From: Paragyromitra xinjiangensis
Lineage: Eukaryota > Ascomycota > Pezizomycetes > Pezizales > Discinaceae
Reading direction: 5' to 3'
Assembly: GCA_038503065.1 (NCBI GenBank)
Contig: JBCAMK010000019.1
Location: 806,001-870,000 of the forward strand
DNA length: 64,000 nucleotides
Below are positions 39,489 to 51,702 of this stretch, in pieces (within the stretch, counting starts at the first letter, position 1; every line of letters begins with the position of its first letter). The notes beneath the pieces are model-generated. The model was not told the DNA's origin and did not search any database. It worked only from the letters and a program-made list of their open reading frames with translations. The translations under genes were made by a program, and so were the position numbers.

Positions 39489-40059
39489 ATGATCGCCTCC
39501 GCCAAGTCACAACCAGGAATAGACGGTAATGGATTGCGCATACACTTCAATACCTTCATTCTGACCATAAACCCTCCTTTGCAGCCTTCGATATCTTGCT
39601 AGAAATTCATCGACCTATTTCACTTCTCCAGACCTAGAGCTTGCCGACCCGCTTCTCTATGATCGATTAATCCGGCAGCACCAGACACCCGCCGAGCGCG
39701 AAGCCGAGGGAAGGAGAAAGGGATGGTCTGGAATATTACATGCGGACTTGGAACGCTCGGAGGCGAAGGTTGACGCACTGCGTGAGAACCCTTCGAGTAC
39801 ACTGGAGACCAGGGCAGAAAATGGCCGGGGTGAGGTGGTGACAACAAAAGAAGAGGCAGAGCAAGTCTGGCGCGAGACCATGACATTGAGATTTTTAGAG
39901 GGGCTAGATGCCGATGTGGATTATGATGCTATCGACAACAACGAGGACTACGATGACTATAAACAGATCGAGATGGATGCACAGGATGCATATTTCGATG
40001 CTGAGAGCCCATCAGTGGAGGGTGTGATGTTTAGTGACACAGGGATCCAGGATTTTTGA
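39489..40059 (+). CDS. CCDC97-like (DUF2052) small protein
   Basis: Exons 39489-39525 and 39632-40059 give 154 residues. The 106-nt intron is required because reading through hits stops. The sequence ELADPLLYDRLIRQHQTPAERE, then LRFLEGLDADVDYDAIDNNEDYDD, then an acidic DAYFDAESP tail matches the C-terminal domain of CCDC97-like proteins. CCDC97 in animals is linked to the SF3b/U2 splicing particle; the fungal version is shorter and its role is inferred only from that family. It reads away from the methyltransferase-fold gene. There is no signal peptide or membrane segment, and the acidic C-terminus suggests a soluble nuclear protein. Confidence 0.82.
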
Positions 40060-42804
40060 GAAGGTATAGGAGAGTCGGCATCAATATCTGTCGGATTTTG
40101 GTCCTGTATAAATTGATTTCGTGGGCACACATATTTTCTCTTTCAGCTACGTTTTTCTGCTGAATTTCCAGTTATGAAGTAACAGGAATGCGAGAGCCAG
40201 TCAAGGTTACATTGCATCAAAGAATGATATTAGACCAAAACTTGAGGTAGTGCTGCAGTCCACTAAGTTAGAGCATACAACTGCTCACTCTTGTTGATTC
40301 TGTTTCCTGACTTAGAATTGCTGTGTCAATTTGAAGATTAAGCCTTACTATAGCTACATGTGTGGCAAATGCCTTTAGAATGTGTGCTTAAGTCCACACG
40401 ATTTCCAAGGAATTAGCGCATGCGGTAGCACTAACGCAGATCTAGTTGTTGACTTGTGCATTTCCATCTAAAACTACAGTCTTCGGTCAAGAATATCTGC
40501 GTTAATTTGTTAAAATGACCATTATCATAACAATAATGCGTACTCGTAAGTGCCTGGGGGCAGTGGTGTGGGTTTCGCTAGCCAAGTTGCCGTGGGCGAA
40601 TCAAAAAGCTATTGCTACCAAAAGACATTTTGGGTAAAATACCAAAAAGGGTTTACTGCTGTATTGAGGGCTAAGCGCAGAATTTATTAAAATATCGACT
40701 TAGGTCGAGGTAATCTAGAATACTTCACTCCTCAGAATGCTGTACTAATGCTAGAGCACTAGCACGTAAGCTAGCACAGGGTGCAGCGATATGACCGTGA
40801 CTATCAGGCGCGCTCCCATGGATGTACTTAGTGATGTCGACGAGACAAAACATCTCGGGATCAGAGCTCGAGACATAGTCTCGAGACTAGACAAGACAGA
40901 GCCTCTACAAGACAAGATATCTCGGGATGAATTTGTTAAATCTCGAGATAAGTCTCGAGATTTCCGAGTGATATTGAATGATCGGGTTTAGTGATAGGTC
41001 CAAGCGATGGGTGTCCCATCTCCCCCTAAATCACGTGAGTTGACAGCTGATCACCTATTCTGTTGTGCTTCTGTCATTCGCATCCATTCAGATTCTTCTT
41101 ACGATCACTAATTCCAGATGCCAGTATCACAAAACCCTCAACCACCCCCAACAGTATACTTCCTCCTCCTGAAAATGATGAGACAGCAGCCCCTCGAGTT
41201 TTGAGGAGATCCACTAAATAAATCTTGAGCTGAAGCTCAAGACTGGTTCAATATCTCGAGACCCACAAGACTGAAGGCCCACGAGACAATACAAGTCAAG
41301 ATCCACCCGATATAGGTCTCGTCTCGTCTCGTCGACATCACTAGATGTACTCAATCAATCGATCGATCAAGCATACTCACCTCCACCCCCACGACAATCA
41401 CGATCAAAGATGTTCAACTAAACTGTTAAAGGGTCATAATTCTCATAGATCTGTGATAGACGGGTATGTCAATTATAGGAGTGACAGAGAATATGATTTC
41501 TACTTTTAAAAAGTATTTCCCAATTCTGACATGCCTTTGGGAAGTTACTGCGATCTAGAGGCTTTGTCAGCAATTAAAAAATTACTGAGGCTTCATTCAA
41601 GTTTGTGATCCTGACCGTGACACTGGTGAGAATCGTGGGATGAGGAAGTTTAGTACTTCCGGAGACTACCAGGGTACTATGTTTGCGTAGTTTGAATAGT
41701 AAAGCAATAAGAGAAACAAATTACCCTACTAAATACTTCGCTGGTATGAATTTTTGAAAATTTGACATTTTAGAAATCTTAAAATTTCATGAATGTAGCA
41801 TTCTCACTAATCTGCTAGTACTGTGGCATTTTCGTTACAAAGGCAGCACTGCCGTAGGAGGCACGTCCCTCTTTTTTGGTATATGTACTTATCATAGACC
41901 ACGAGTACAAGTTCTTAAGCTCCTTGGCATGTTTTGCGTTCGTTGTTCGAACATCTAGTAGAAGTTGCTAAATAACTAGAGCGTATCCGTAACTTCGGAC
42001 CTATAGATTTAAATGAAGTACGCGGGAGGTTTGCTCCATTGAAATCGATTTGGCTTGGGGGTCTGTAATCCCAAGGGCTGGATGCGTATATAAATTATCA
42101 AGCAATCAAGCAATCAGTCGGGAAACTTTCCAACAGTTTTTACTGAATATGATCGAGTGATATATCATGATTACAATTGCACTGGACTTCAGTAGGAAAG
42201 ATGCGGGAGAATCTAATGTGACTTTGACATGGGGACTTTACAGCAGGGGAGGCATCCGGGTGCTGAATAGTGGTCCTTCTAGGGGAAAAAAAAGATGACG
42301 CATAGAACAGCAATCTGATGACGCTGTTTTGTTACCAAGTTGTACGTTATCTCTCGAATAGTTACGCATTAAGATTCTTCCAAGAGTAGTACCACAACGT
42401 GTATAAGTAGCCACTCATACAAACATTCCTCGCTTAAACGAGGTGAGGATGGTATGTTAGGCTAATAACAGATATAAAGGAAGGAGAAATGATATTTCAT
42501 ACCAGCAAGGCTAACACCCGATACACCAATAGAAAGAATGCGAAATAGTTCATAAAACGCCAATAATGGAGAGCCCAAAAGAGAAGCATGAATATAATGG
42601 TGGGAATAGTTTAAGAATAAACTGCGCCCGGTCAGTTTATCTCGGGGAAATGTGATGTTTGCAGGCTGATGCTGCAAAAATTTCTCAGACAGCCTTGCAT
42701 GGTGATAGAATGAACCTTAAACGTAGGTCAATCCCACAATGACCGAACCTAAAACTAGTTCGTTTGTAATACCTTCTCCTAGTGAATCGCGATTAAGATG
42801 ATCC
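40060..42804. other. Intergenic between convergent CCDC97-like and HSV2-like gene ends
   Basis: About 2.7 kb holding the MITE at 40829-41343. The rest is AT-rich with no ORF of note. The ORF at 42462-42677 (minus) has no recognised domain. Confidence 0.55.
40829..41343. mobile_element. hAT-type MITE, 515 bp, with perfect TIRs and 8-bp target-site duplication
   Basis: The left end TAGTGATGTCGACGAGAC (40829-40846) is the exact reverse complement of the right end (41326-41343). The element is flanked by GATGTACT at 40821-40828 and again at 41344-41351, a perfect 8-bp duplication, which is the hAT superfamily signature. Inside are many subterminal palindromes of the type TCTCGAGA and ATCTCGGG, and the right TIR is followed inward by three GTCTC/CGTCTC repeats. 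There is no transposase ORF, so it is non-autonomous. Intact TIRs and duplications suggest recent insertion. Confidence 0.92.
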
Positions 42805-44123
42805 TCAGTCGTTGTCCAGATATCTTCTCCAACCCTCTCGTATACACTCGATACCAACACCACCTTCGCCCTCAATAACCACGAATTTCTCCCATTTTGC
42901 TTCTCCAGTTTTACTACCAGTCCCAATAGTCACCAGGGAATCATCGCTGACCCATCCTAAATCGCCCCTCCCTCCGCCTTCAAACTTTGCTTGTGCAGCA
43001 CTCCATTCGCTTGAGAAGTATTTTGGCAGTAACGGTAGCTTACCTAGTAATGACCAACGCCTGTTGTCGCCAGAGGGAGTTCCTGTTGCAGAGTGCGAGG
43101 ATAACGATGAAGATGGCCGTGGCGGAGGTTGAGAGATTGATGATAGAGATGGGAGTTCAAAGATATGTAGAGTGGACTTGTCACTTGTTACAGCAAGACG
43201 ACATGAAGTCGGGGAAATTGCAAGGGAAAAAATAGTGGCTTTATCGATGCCTCTCCGTAGCTCCGTGATTAAACGGGACGTCGCAGTGGAATATACCCGA
43301 ATTAAGGTACCCTACATGGTATTAGTTCCTGGCTCACGGAAACCTGGATATCTAGAGAAAGAAATGATAAAATTACAGTTTCAGATGCGGTTGCAAGTAT
43401 GTCTCCTAGAGGCGAGATAGTCACTGCTGCAAGTGGTGTCGCATGGGACGGTATTATCGTAACGTTACCACTCTCCAAATCAAACATTTGTACATGGCCA
43501 GGTGTTCTGCCCGGGAATGCAAGGGTTTTTGAAGAAAGAGCCACCAGACCAAGTGGGTTATCATGGGTTTCAAAAACATGTTGCCGCTGCGGCGGGGAAG
43601 AAAAGGCGTAGATGTGGACACTGCCTAGTAGGACAACCACTATCCGGGAGCGCGAGAGACGTACGGCATGTATTTCTGAGCGGAACTCGAGAGTGATGAC
43701 AGCTTTCTGTTTGATATCGTCCCAAATGATGACCTTATTCTGGGGGAATTTTGGTGCACGCCCCCCACCAACCAGAGCTAGGTAGTTAGCTCGGTTGAGC
43801 ATCGCAGCAATCCCGATGCCCGCACCAATATCTTAATATGGCAGTAAATGTTAGCCCCGCGAGGGAGGGATGAAAGTAGGGTAAGTGGGCATATTACCTC
43901 GAGATATGTGTAATTCACATGGGTCTGAATTGTAGACTGTGTCCGGATAAAAGGTAAGCTTTAATCAAGCTAAGTCGGAAGATATAGGTATGGGTAGTTT
44001 CAAGCCCAACGCACCACAAAAGCCGTTGTCGAGACCAACGGAGAAACAAGAGTAGTCCTGGTTGAAGGTTACAGATAGAGCCTGCGAACGATGTGTGGTA
44101 GCTATCTGCGGTCGGGTATTCAT
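42805..44123 (-). CDS. HSV2: HSV2-type PROPPIN (Atg18/WIPI family, phosphoinositide-binding beta-propeller)
   Basis: Exons (minus) are 44123-44015, 43936-43898, 43831-43377 and 43311-42805; 369 residues. The start MNTRPQIATTHRSQALSVTFNQDYSCFSVGLDNGFCVYNSDPCELHISRD is the usual first blade, then ALVGGGRAPKFPQNKVIIWDDIKQKAVITLEF, SRSRIVVVLLGSVHIYAF, TPLAAVTISPLGDILATASETGTLIRVY, and the phosphoinositide-binding motif LRRG at 219-222. The end is IREGWRRYLDND. LRRG and the short length point to the Hsv2/WIPI3 branch rather than Atg18. These proteins bind PI3P and PI(3,5)P2 on endosomes and vacuoles and act in selective or micro-autophagy. The second exon is only 39 nt. An ORF that reads through intron 3 gives a wrong C-terminus. 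Confidence 0.93.
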
Positions 44124-44901
44124 ATCGAAGGAGGAAGGGAGAAGGAGAGAAGGAGAGGGTGGAAAAGAGGTGTCAAGGAAGAAGAAGCTAAAGAGGGAGG
44201 AGGGGGAGGAGGGGGAGGCAGAGGAGGGGGATAGAATGTAAACACTACTGAGAAAACTATGTTAGGAAGTGGAGGGAGAAAGAATTAGAAGAGTGTAGTA
44301 GTATTCAGGGACAGAAAGAGAGGAACTGAGCAGCAGTGGTGACATGCGCGCCAACGATAAGCTGCCGTGGTAAGAACCTTGGGTAACGTAGTAGGCAGCA
44401 ATAACCTTCCTGCAGTGACGCCAAGGCATATGTACATGTATCATACGCATCGCATCTATCCTGGGTTTATTCACGCTATAACTTCGGTTGCATGCGATAT
44501 TCTACCCTTATAAAACAATGAGACAATGAGTTAAAAAAAAAAAACGCATCGCATCTAAGCCATCCCATCACATTAGTGGAGCCGAGGATATATGCACGCT
44601 AACCTATTTTGTATCACTTGCTTGGTTTCTGCTCTTGTCTGCGTATTCCGTAGCACGATGGAGCTAGGCCCTGGGAGCCAATTGCAAGATCGATAACAAA
44701 CCACCCAAGCTTGCAGAATACATTCCTCGACCTCTTATCAGCCACCATTACTCCTTGTTTGCTTTCGTCGACTCTTCCTGTCACCAGCTTTCACCCTCAC
44801 CTCACCTCCTCCTTCAGGCTACCAATTCCTTATCCGTGTATGCTAGTAAATTTCTAGCAAGAGGATACAGGAACTGTTTTTAGGGTCATCTAATAAATAT
44901 T
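44124..44901. promoter_or_regulatory. Shared upstream region of divergent HSV2-like and dynein light intermediate chain genes
   Basis: A 0.78 kb gap. It has a purine-rich block (44130-44235, AGGAGGGGGAGG-type) next to the HSV2-like start and a run of A at 44534-44543. Confidence 0.5.
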
Positions 44902-46830
44902 ATGGCCCGCTCCGGCGGCTTTGATGAGCGGCCTGGCTCTGTCATGTCGGCTGCTTCAACGGAGTCAGAGAAAGATGATATGTGGTCCTCTATGCTCTCT
45001 TCGGTTGCTTCTTCTAAGAGGTTACCACAGAAGTCCATACTGGTTTTAGGTACGAGCAACCTTGTCTTGTGGATAACCATGGCCTCGAATTCGCAATTGA
45101 GCAAAAACAGAAAAAAAAGGCAAACTGACGTTTGGAACGGAGCTCCACAGGCGGATCAGCCGAAGGTCAAAAAGAGTTCGTGGAATCCCTGGGAGGTGGA
45201 GGGGCTGGGACAGGAGGGGGGCACAGGAAAGCCGACAAAAGACCACCCGTAGCAAACGCTTTCGCTTTGGGGTATACTTACTTGGACGTATTAGATGCTG
45301 ACCACGAAGGTATGTTTCCCGAACTGGCCTTTTTATCGTGTTTTCTAATCCTGCACCGAGGAAGATGTTCTTGCCCGCCTTGGAGTATACCTGATCTCTG
45401 AACCAACGCCCTCATTCGTTCCCCTCCTTCGCCCGCTTTTTACCGCTACATCACTCCCCGAAACCCTGATCGTTATACTGTTAGACTGGTCAAAACCTTG
45501 GGACTGGATGCGAGAGATTAAGACTTGGGTTCGTTTAGTGCGGGGCATCTTCACCAGTTTGGATGATGATTGTAGGAGAACGCTGGATGAAGTTACACAC
45601 GCTTGGGAGACGAGACGGAGCACACACACTGATGCTAGCGGTGGTGGCATTGGGGAGGTGACAATTCCGCTAGGGCCCGGAGAATTCGATGAGCCGATCG
45701 GGTTACCGCTTTGTGTTGTCTGTCAGAATGTATGGGGACTACCTTCATCCGATTCCTTAATTATGGGGGCTACTAGTTGTAATGCTAACTGGACTGGAAT
45801 CGGAAAAATCTGTAGGCTGATAAGATCGAAATGTTGGAAAGGGAGCGGGGCTGGAAGGAAGAAGAATTTGATTTCGTTCTCCAGTTCTTAAGGACAGTTT
45901 TGTTAAAACGTATGCCTTTTTCCTTCATCAAACATCTGGTTAGAACTGTAGGGTGAAGTCGGTCAATCAACTGATTGTAACGTAGATGGAGCATCTTTGA
46001 TCTATACGACACCCTCAGCGCCATCCCCAATCCGGCCATTAATATTCTCCCTTCTTTCTATACAATCTCCGCTGCGAGTAAGTCACCTTTGACTTCATGA
46101 TCACTGCCAAGCTAATTTTATTTACAGCAACAAGCACTTAAGCACAATGTTATCGAGCGGGACAAAGTCCTAGTACCGCCCCATTGGGACTCCTGGGGCA
46201 AAATCCGAGTCCTTCGAGAAGGGTTCGACGTGGAAGGCATAAACTCTGGTTGGAGTGTTGATATTTCACCGCACTCGGCGGAGCCCGAAGGGGAAGGAGG
46301 GGCGGTAGAGGTGTATGAGGATGTTATCAAAGATTCTAGACGGGGGGATACCGAAGGGCTTGCAATACTGAACAAAAGCGGAGGGAAAGGTATTGAAGTG
46401 CCAGCTGTTGATACTCAGGATTTTCTCTTAGGTCAACTGGAGATTTTAGATTCTAGAGCGGCCGAAGAGAAATCTAGTCGGGGTGGTAAAGAAGACAAGA
46501 GTAATCAAAGCAATGGAGGTGGGGAAAGAGTTATAGAGCATGTGGGACCAGTGCAATTTAATGTCGGAGGAATCCAGGTGGATGCGGAGAACATGCTCGA
46601 GAGGTTGAAGGTAAAATCTAATAATTATTTAACAGAACCACGCCTGGTTTTTTTTGCTGATGAGCCGAAAATAGGAGCGGGAAGCTAGTAGATCTTCTGA
46701 TCGAGAGACTGGATCAAATGTGCAAGCCGGAGGTGATGGGAAAAGCCAGAATGAGGTCCTCTCAGCATTTTTCAACTCTCTCATGAAGAAGAAGGGAAGT
46801 ACAGTGAAAGCAGGTTCACCAGGGCCTTGA
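44902..46830 (+). CDS. Cytoplasmic dynein 1 light intermediate chain
   Basis: Seven exons: 44902-45049, 45151-45309, 45365-45729, 45816-45909, 45986-46077, 46128-46610, 46675-46830; 498 residues. The N-terminus MARSGGFDERPGSVMS leads into a Ras-like domain with a degenerate P-loop (LVLGGSAEGQKEF), then GYTYLDVLDADHEDVLARLGVYLI, IVILLDWSKPWDWMREIKTWV, GLPLCVVCQNADKIEMLERERGWKEEEFDFVLQFLRTVLLKHGASLIYTTPS and VLVPPHWDSWGKIRVLREGFDVEGINSGW. The C-terminal half is low complexity, ending with the adaptor-binding helix NEVLSAFFNSLMKKK. It links dynein heavy chain to cargo adaptors and drives nuclear and endosome movement in hyphae. This is the last clear host gene before the repeat-rich part. Confidence 0.94.
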
Positions 46831-47630
46831 GGATGGCAGAGCATCAAATTTATCACTGTTGGCTGGTTTCTTTTCACCTTGATTTTATAATTGTGCGGCA
46901 ATTGGTTGCTATTGCACGGCTTTTTCAGCTGCTACTACGCAATGAACGAGGGCATAGCAGTTAGCATTCATGAATTCGACGGCAAGAGAAGTATTTACAA
47001 GCCAGCTTGAGCAGCTTCACCAAGCCCTAGTAATCTGGAGTGCGATTGCTGGAGCCTGCGACTGAACCTGGGGATTTTGGAATGAAATGCGGCACAGAGC
47101 TCAGCACTTTTGTATCCAGAATGAAAGTAATCATAATTGCACCTTCTCCGAATTCTATAAGGAGACGATGTGGATAGGTTAGTCCTAGGGTTAGAGGGAG
47201 ATTTTGAGGGATTTTATGGGAACAGGAAAATAATGCGACCAGTAGTCAGAAAGCAAAGAAACGAGGTTGGAGGCAACGGGTGCCTGCATCACCGTGCTAC
47301 CCCACGCTTCAACCAGTGAACAAAATGCCCTAAGCCAAAGTTAAGCAAAATTCCGAGAAGGAGTTGTAGTTACAACGAGTGCTCAGTGATTTACAAAGTG
47401 ACCCCAAGCTTTCTATCCGTGCTGCAGGCAAGAAAAATGGTTTCACAAGATTCACCTTAGCATACAGATAAAGTGGGAAAACCAAACCCAATTGGAAAGC
47501 CCATGAAGGCCAACAGCTGATGTCCAAAAAGGAGAGTTCAATGGAAGCATGGATTGGTCAATTAGATGATAATCAGGGAATTCCACCAAAAGTGTCACAT
47601 CTATATGACATCATCAGAAAGAGGGGGGGT
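46831..47630. other. Intergenic, transition to repeat-rich DNA
   Basis: No gene or repeat recognised. The sequence character changes after about 47.6 kb, from single-copy to repeat-built. Confidence 0.5.
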
Positions 47631-48085
47631 CCGCGCCTACTGCGCCTGACGCAGTGGGTGCAATAGGCGGTCTAAGCTCGGATTTTTTTTGGGCACTCGT
47701 TCGGGCACATTTGGTAGCGATATCACGTAGGAGCAGGCATATGAGCAGCGTACTCTCGGGCGAAGTATTCTAATCGTTGCGTCCACACGACAATACCGAT
47801 AAATCCGAGCCTGATACATTGGGCGCAATCTATCTTCTGGTCGTATATCCTGCCCTATACTCGCCTGATACATTGGGCGGAGATATACTTTGGCACGAAG
47901 CCTAAATCTCCTGCCTTTCTTGCGTCCGCGAATCATCATGCCCAAGGATAGCCGCGCCTGGCCAAAGCATTCCCTTGAGTAGAATATATATTTCGTACTG
48001 AATCTAGATATACTATGTACATTTGAGGCTTGGATCTGCCCTATCAATGAGCCTGACAGCACTACTAGTATTGCCTCGTGCCTTA

Positions 48086-48737
48086 ATCCCCAAAGTCGGA
48101 CTCGGGCGGTTCTGGTAAGTCAGAATCCCTGTCGATACCTTCGTCTTCGCTATGGTCGTTGACTGGATAGTCTTCGTCCTGATCCTCCTCCAAAAGCTCT
48201 TCGTCAAGACCTTCGTCTTCAGTCTCCCCTTCCATCGGAATTGCCTCTATACCTAGATCCTCGGGGTCATACTCAGGAGTATCTGAATTGGGATCTCTAT
48301 CGGGCAGAGATCCTTTCGGGCGGTGGCGTCTTGCTCAGGCTCTTGGACCTTCATCTTTGTCTGACACCTCGTTTGAGTCTTCTCGTACGTACGGTATTGA
48401 ATCGTTTGTGTTTGCAGTAGCCTCTGCCCGAAGTGTAGCAGGAAATGAGTCAATATCTGGGTCTACCAAAGCGTCTATGGTTTCTGCGTCTGGGTATTGT
48501 TGACCGTTTCCTTTCATATGTTCGAGTATCTTCCGACGTACATCAGCAAAAAACGGAAATGCCGTAAAGTCCCTCTGGACGCCAAAATGCCATGGCGGAA
48601 ACATACCCTTCTGGATGCAGTGTGGTCCAACTACATGTTGCCCAGAAGACATGGGGTAGGAGCTCTGGTCATCTGGAAGGCAGTGCCGCAGGCTCTGATC
48701 GTCTGGATGTAACGGGGGTGGTACTCTAGACAACTGC
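48086..48737 (-). pseudogene. Orphan acidic ORF with one in-frame TGA, accessory region
   Basis: On the minus strand one frame runs from a CAG/TTG junction near 48737 to TAA at about 48086, broken only by TGA at 48335-48337. The product starts LSRVPPPLHPDDQ, passes FPPWHFGVQRDFTAFPFFADVRRKILEHM and ends in a very acidic tail (DSDLPEPPESDFGD). TGA sits between Ala codons where CGA (Arg) would restore the frame, so a single C-to-T change explains it. There is no ATG at the left end; the preceding AGCAG could be a splice acceptor, which would make this the last exon of a longer gene. I recognise no family. Confidence 0.5.
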
Positions 48738-48739
48738 TA

Positions 48740-49786
48740 AGGCTAGGTAGGAAAACGGCCGTTGCTTATACTAAAGTCAGGCTGAGATCTTAAAGTATTT
48801 TCGTGCAGTATACTTAATAATCTTAAGGGCGGAACTCGGTAATTCTCGTCACTAGGTCTCTGGTTGAAGATGGAGAAGAGCAACTGGTGGCGGGGCTCGC
48901 CAGTACTTGTAGTACTGCATGCTTGCCGCCTCTACTCAGTTCTACTCAGCTGGGGGATCCGGTTAACCCTGAATCCTGTCAGTGATCATGGGCGGGTCTC
49001 TTTGGAAGTGTTCTCTCACATTCCGCTAGAGTTCTGCACCTCATGTGCAACTGCTCCTCATGCACTGCTCTACCAGTCAAGACTCTATGATCCGCCAGCC
49101 TAGTCCTGCAGGACTACTTGCATGGCGCTGATCAGTCCATAGTTGCGTCAGGTGTCCGCTAGAATAGTTCTCCCAGTTGCGCCGCCTATCAGCCATAGCT
49201 GGTGGGGCATGCACAGGTGGGTTAGGAACTCAACCGCATTTCTATGTGCTTGATGTCATCGGAGATCTGCTACAGGCCTGTCAGCCTTAGCACCTCCGGA
49301 TGTTCCTAACCACCAGGTCAGCGGGGTACTGGTGTTCCCTAGCATGTGGTAGCTACTCCACTCATGCTGGTCCTTGTACCTCTCCGTCTGCCCGGGCCTA
49401 TTCTACCTTTCGCATGTAACAGCCTTGCAGGTCCGTTACAGCTCGGCATCCTGAAGATTTGCTATCCGTGTACTATTCGTTTATTTTTGGCGCTTATGGA
49501 GGATATTGGGCTTCCTTTGAGACTTGTTATCTGTGTATTATTTATTTATTTTTTTGGAGGTCAAAGCGTTGTGTCAGTCAAATTATGGCAGGGTTAGGGT
49601 TAATTCAATCGTATGTCTTGGTTCAGACCTCTCTTATTATAATCGCCTCCTTCAGCCAGTCCTCCAGAGAATCTCACTGCTCCATAGCACTCTCCTTTCT
49701 CTGCAGCACACCCTCTTCTCCGCAGCATCCCCCTACTTCATACGATTCCGTGTCTCCTACCTAACCTTTACCTTCAAAATATCAGT
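48740..49786. other. Accessory intergenic DNA with a diverged 66-bp tandem duplication
   Basis: No gene recognised. A 30-bp segment at 49458-49490 recurs at 49524-49557, and nearly all differences are C to T. Overlapping plus-strand ORFs here (49346-49790) follow from this T-rich duplication. Confidence 0.5.
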
Positions 49787-50358
49787 ATGATGACCAGAAG
49801 AAGCATTGAAGCAGGCAAACGGATGCCACCACCTCCTCACCCCCCACTAGCTCCTCCCGCAGGAAGAAGAAGACGCCCTGCTGGCGCTCACAGTGAGAAT
49901 CAGGATGCCGAGCCTCTCAATTATGGTGTAAGACGTGATAGGGGAAGAGGATTGGAGGAGCAGGAGGAGGAGGAAGAAGAGGAGGAGGAGGAGGATCAAG
50001 ATGAAGAGGATTCAGCTGATGAAGACTTCTACAAGGATGAGCTACCTCCCCCCTTGAGCCAGAACCTAGCAAGGAGACGGCAGCCCCAAACTAAAATACA
50101 GGCTGCTGCCACTGAAATGGCTCACAATACTATTCATCGAGGGCAAGCCCGTTTGGTATGGTCCCTGGGGATATTGTGAATCCTAAGATATTGTGAATCG
50201 TTTCTAATGGTGTGATACAGCGTGTCCCTGAACCTTTAGAGCGGACAACAGCATGGCGAAATAGGCCAGGACGCCTTCCTACATCAGCAAAAATTGATAA
50301 AGCCGCCCCGGCCGCCTGGAGGTCTGGGCAGTCGGGCGGAATGTTATCCTTCTGTTAG
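49787..50358 (+). CDS. Orphan basic/acidic low-complexity protein; exon 2 lies in a duplicated unit
   Basis: Exons 49787-50155 and 50221-50358 (donor GTATGG, acceptor ATACAG) join in frame to 168 residues. The N-terminus is Pro/Arg-rich (MPPPPHPPLAPPAGRRRR), followed by an unbroken run of ten glutamates, then DEEDSADEDFYKDELPPP and basic ARRRQPQTK. Exon 2 encodes RVPEPLERTTAWRNRPGRLP and then KIDKAAPAAWRSGQSGGMLSFC. The DNA for that last part is repeated at 61373 onward without exon 1, so the gene or its tail belongs to a repeat family. The composition suggests a nuclear, DNA-associated protein, but no domain is recognised. It could be the N-terminal part of a larger decayed gene. Confidence 0.5.
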
Positions 50359-50690
50359 GTTGCTGCAGCATCTCGGCGCGCCCTGAAGGCATGGTTTCTA
50401 GACCTTTGACCGCCTGGAGGAGGTCGTTTCCTCCTGTAGCAAGTGGTGTAGTAGGCTGCTTCTGGACGCATGTGGTCCCTCGCTGCTGCAGGATTTTGGC
50501 AGCAGTTCGTCCTGTAGAATGGATTTGTACAGTAGGGCCTGGGATATTCGGGAATCACTTGTATGGAACCAATATCATTGACAATTGCTATATTCTATGT
50601 ATCTATCTATATTTATCTTTATATCTATGTACAAATATCGAGGGTGCAGCTAAACTAGCTTCTGTGGAAGCTGCAGCAGCGAGTTGACGA
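50282..50690 (+). repeat. Duplicated unit of about 390 bp, copy A (includes exon 2 end of the orphan gene)
   Basis: This stretch matches 61370-61770 closely in the same orientation: it begins CATCAGCAAAAATTGATAAA and ends where the 40-bp array starts (GCAGCAGCGAGTTGACGACC). The copies differ by scattered substitutions and small indels. Confidence 0.85.
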
Positions 50691-51118
50691 CCTGCCAGAG
50701 GCAGGCAGCGAATTGACCTATTGGCGCAGGCTCAGGCTCAGGCTCAGGCTCAGGCAGCGAATTGACCATATGGCGCAGGCAGCGGAAGCTCAGGCAGCGA
50801 ATCGACCTATTGGCACAGGCGCAGGCGCAGGAAGCTTTGGCTGCGAATTGACCATATGGCGGAAGCGGAGGAAGTGGCGGAAGCTCAGGTGGCGGATCGA
50901 CCATGTGGCGGAGGCGGCGGAAGCTCAGGCAGCGAATCGACCATATGGCGCAGGCAGCGGAAGCTCAGGCAGCGAATTGACCATATGGTGGAAGCGGAGG
51001 AAGCGGCGGAAGCTCAAGCAGCGAATCGACCTATTGGCGCAGGCAGCGAATCGACCATATGGCGGAGGCAGCGAAAGCGGCGGCAACGAATTGACCATGT
51101 GGCGGAGGCGGCCATCAG
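50690..51118. repeat. 40-bp minisatellite array 1
   Basis: About ten units built on GCAGCGAATTGACCATATGG plus CGCAGGCAGCGGAAGCTCAG. Starts of successive units are 40 bp apart (for example 50763, 50803; 50898, 50938, 50978), with occasional 6- or 9-bp indels. All six frames are mostly open, giving many spurious ORFs. It ends at GGCCATCAGCAAGACC. Confidence 0.9.
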
Positions 51119-51702
51119 CAAGACCACACAATTCCGTCAGACGTATAGGGCGCTCCTAGCGCCCCTAGCGCTTGTGACGGAAATCAATGATCAGGAGATT
51201 ACGCTGTGTGCGCCAGGTGCGCCAGGTGGAAGTTCGCTGTGCCTGGTGTGCCAGGACGCATCCTGACATTATTTTGATAGCTTCCTGACCCATCCTGATA
51301 GCTCCTGAAGCTTTCGCGAAGGCCTCCGGAGCTCCTCTGGTCCGTCTTGATCATATTGTGCAATAATCGTGATACCTCTGGAGGATACTGATATGTATCC
51401 AGAGCTAATCTGACACCCCTGATGCTCTGCGGAGGACTCGTGAAGATGAGCCTATTGTGTCTGGATCCAGTCAGACGCCTATAATTTTACCTCCCAAAGT
51501 CCTGATTTGAGCTCCGCGTCTGAAGACCTCGCTAGAAATCATGGTGATAGCTTATTGCGTCCTGGTGAATGCTCCTGAAGCCTCATTGCATATCCTTATA
51601 TTGGGATCTTTGATTTGTGGAAAATATTCCGTATATTACTGCTATTACTATTACCAACTAGCTACAACAAAAGAACTATCAATTCCCCTCCATATCCTGT
51701 GC
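51119..51702. other. Accessory intergenic DNA
   Basis: No gene recognised. It has a GTGCGCCAG direct duplication at about 51210-51230 and one copy of the dispersed 27-bp motif at 51307-51335. Confidence 0.5.

Noticed and set aside
50690..51118. CRISPR-like array
   Set aside because: Units are contiguous with no unique spacers, the organism is a fungus, and the unit is a 40-bp minisatellite.
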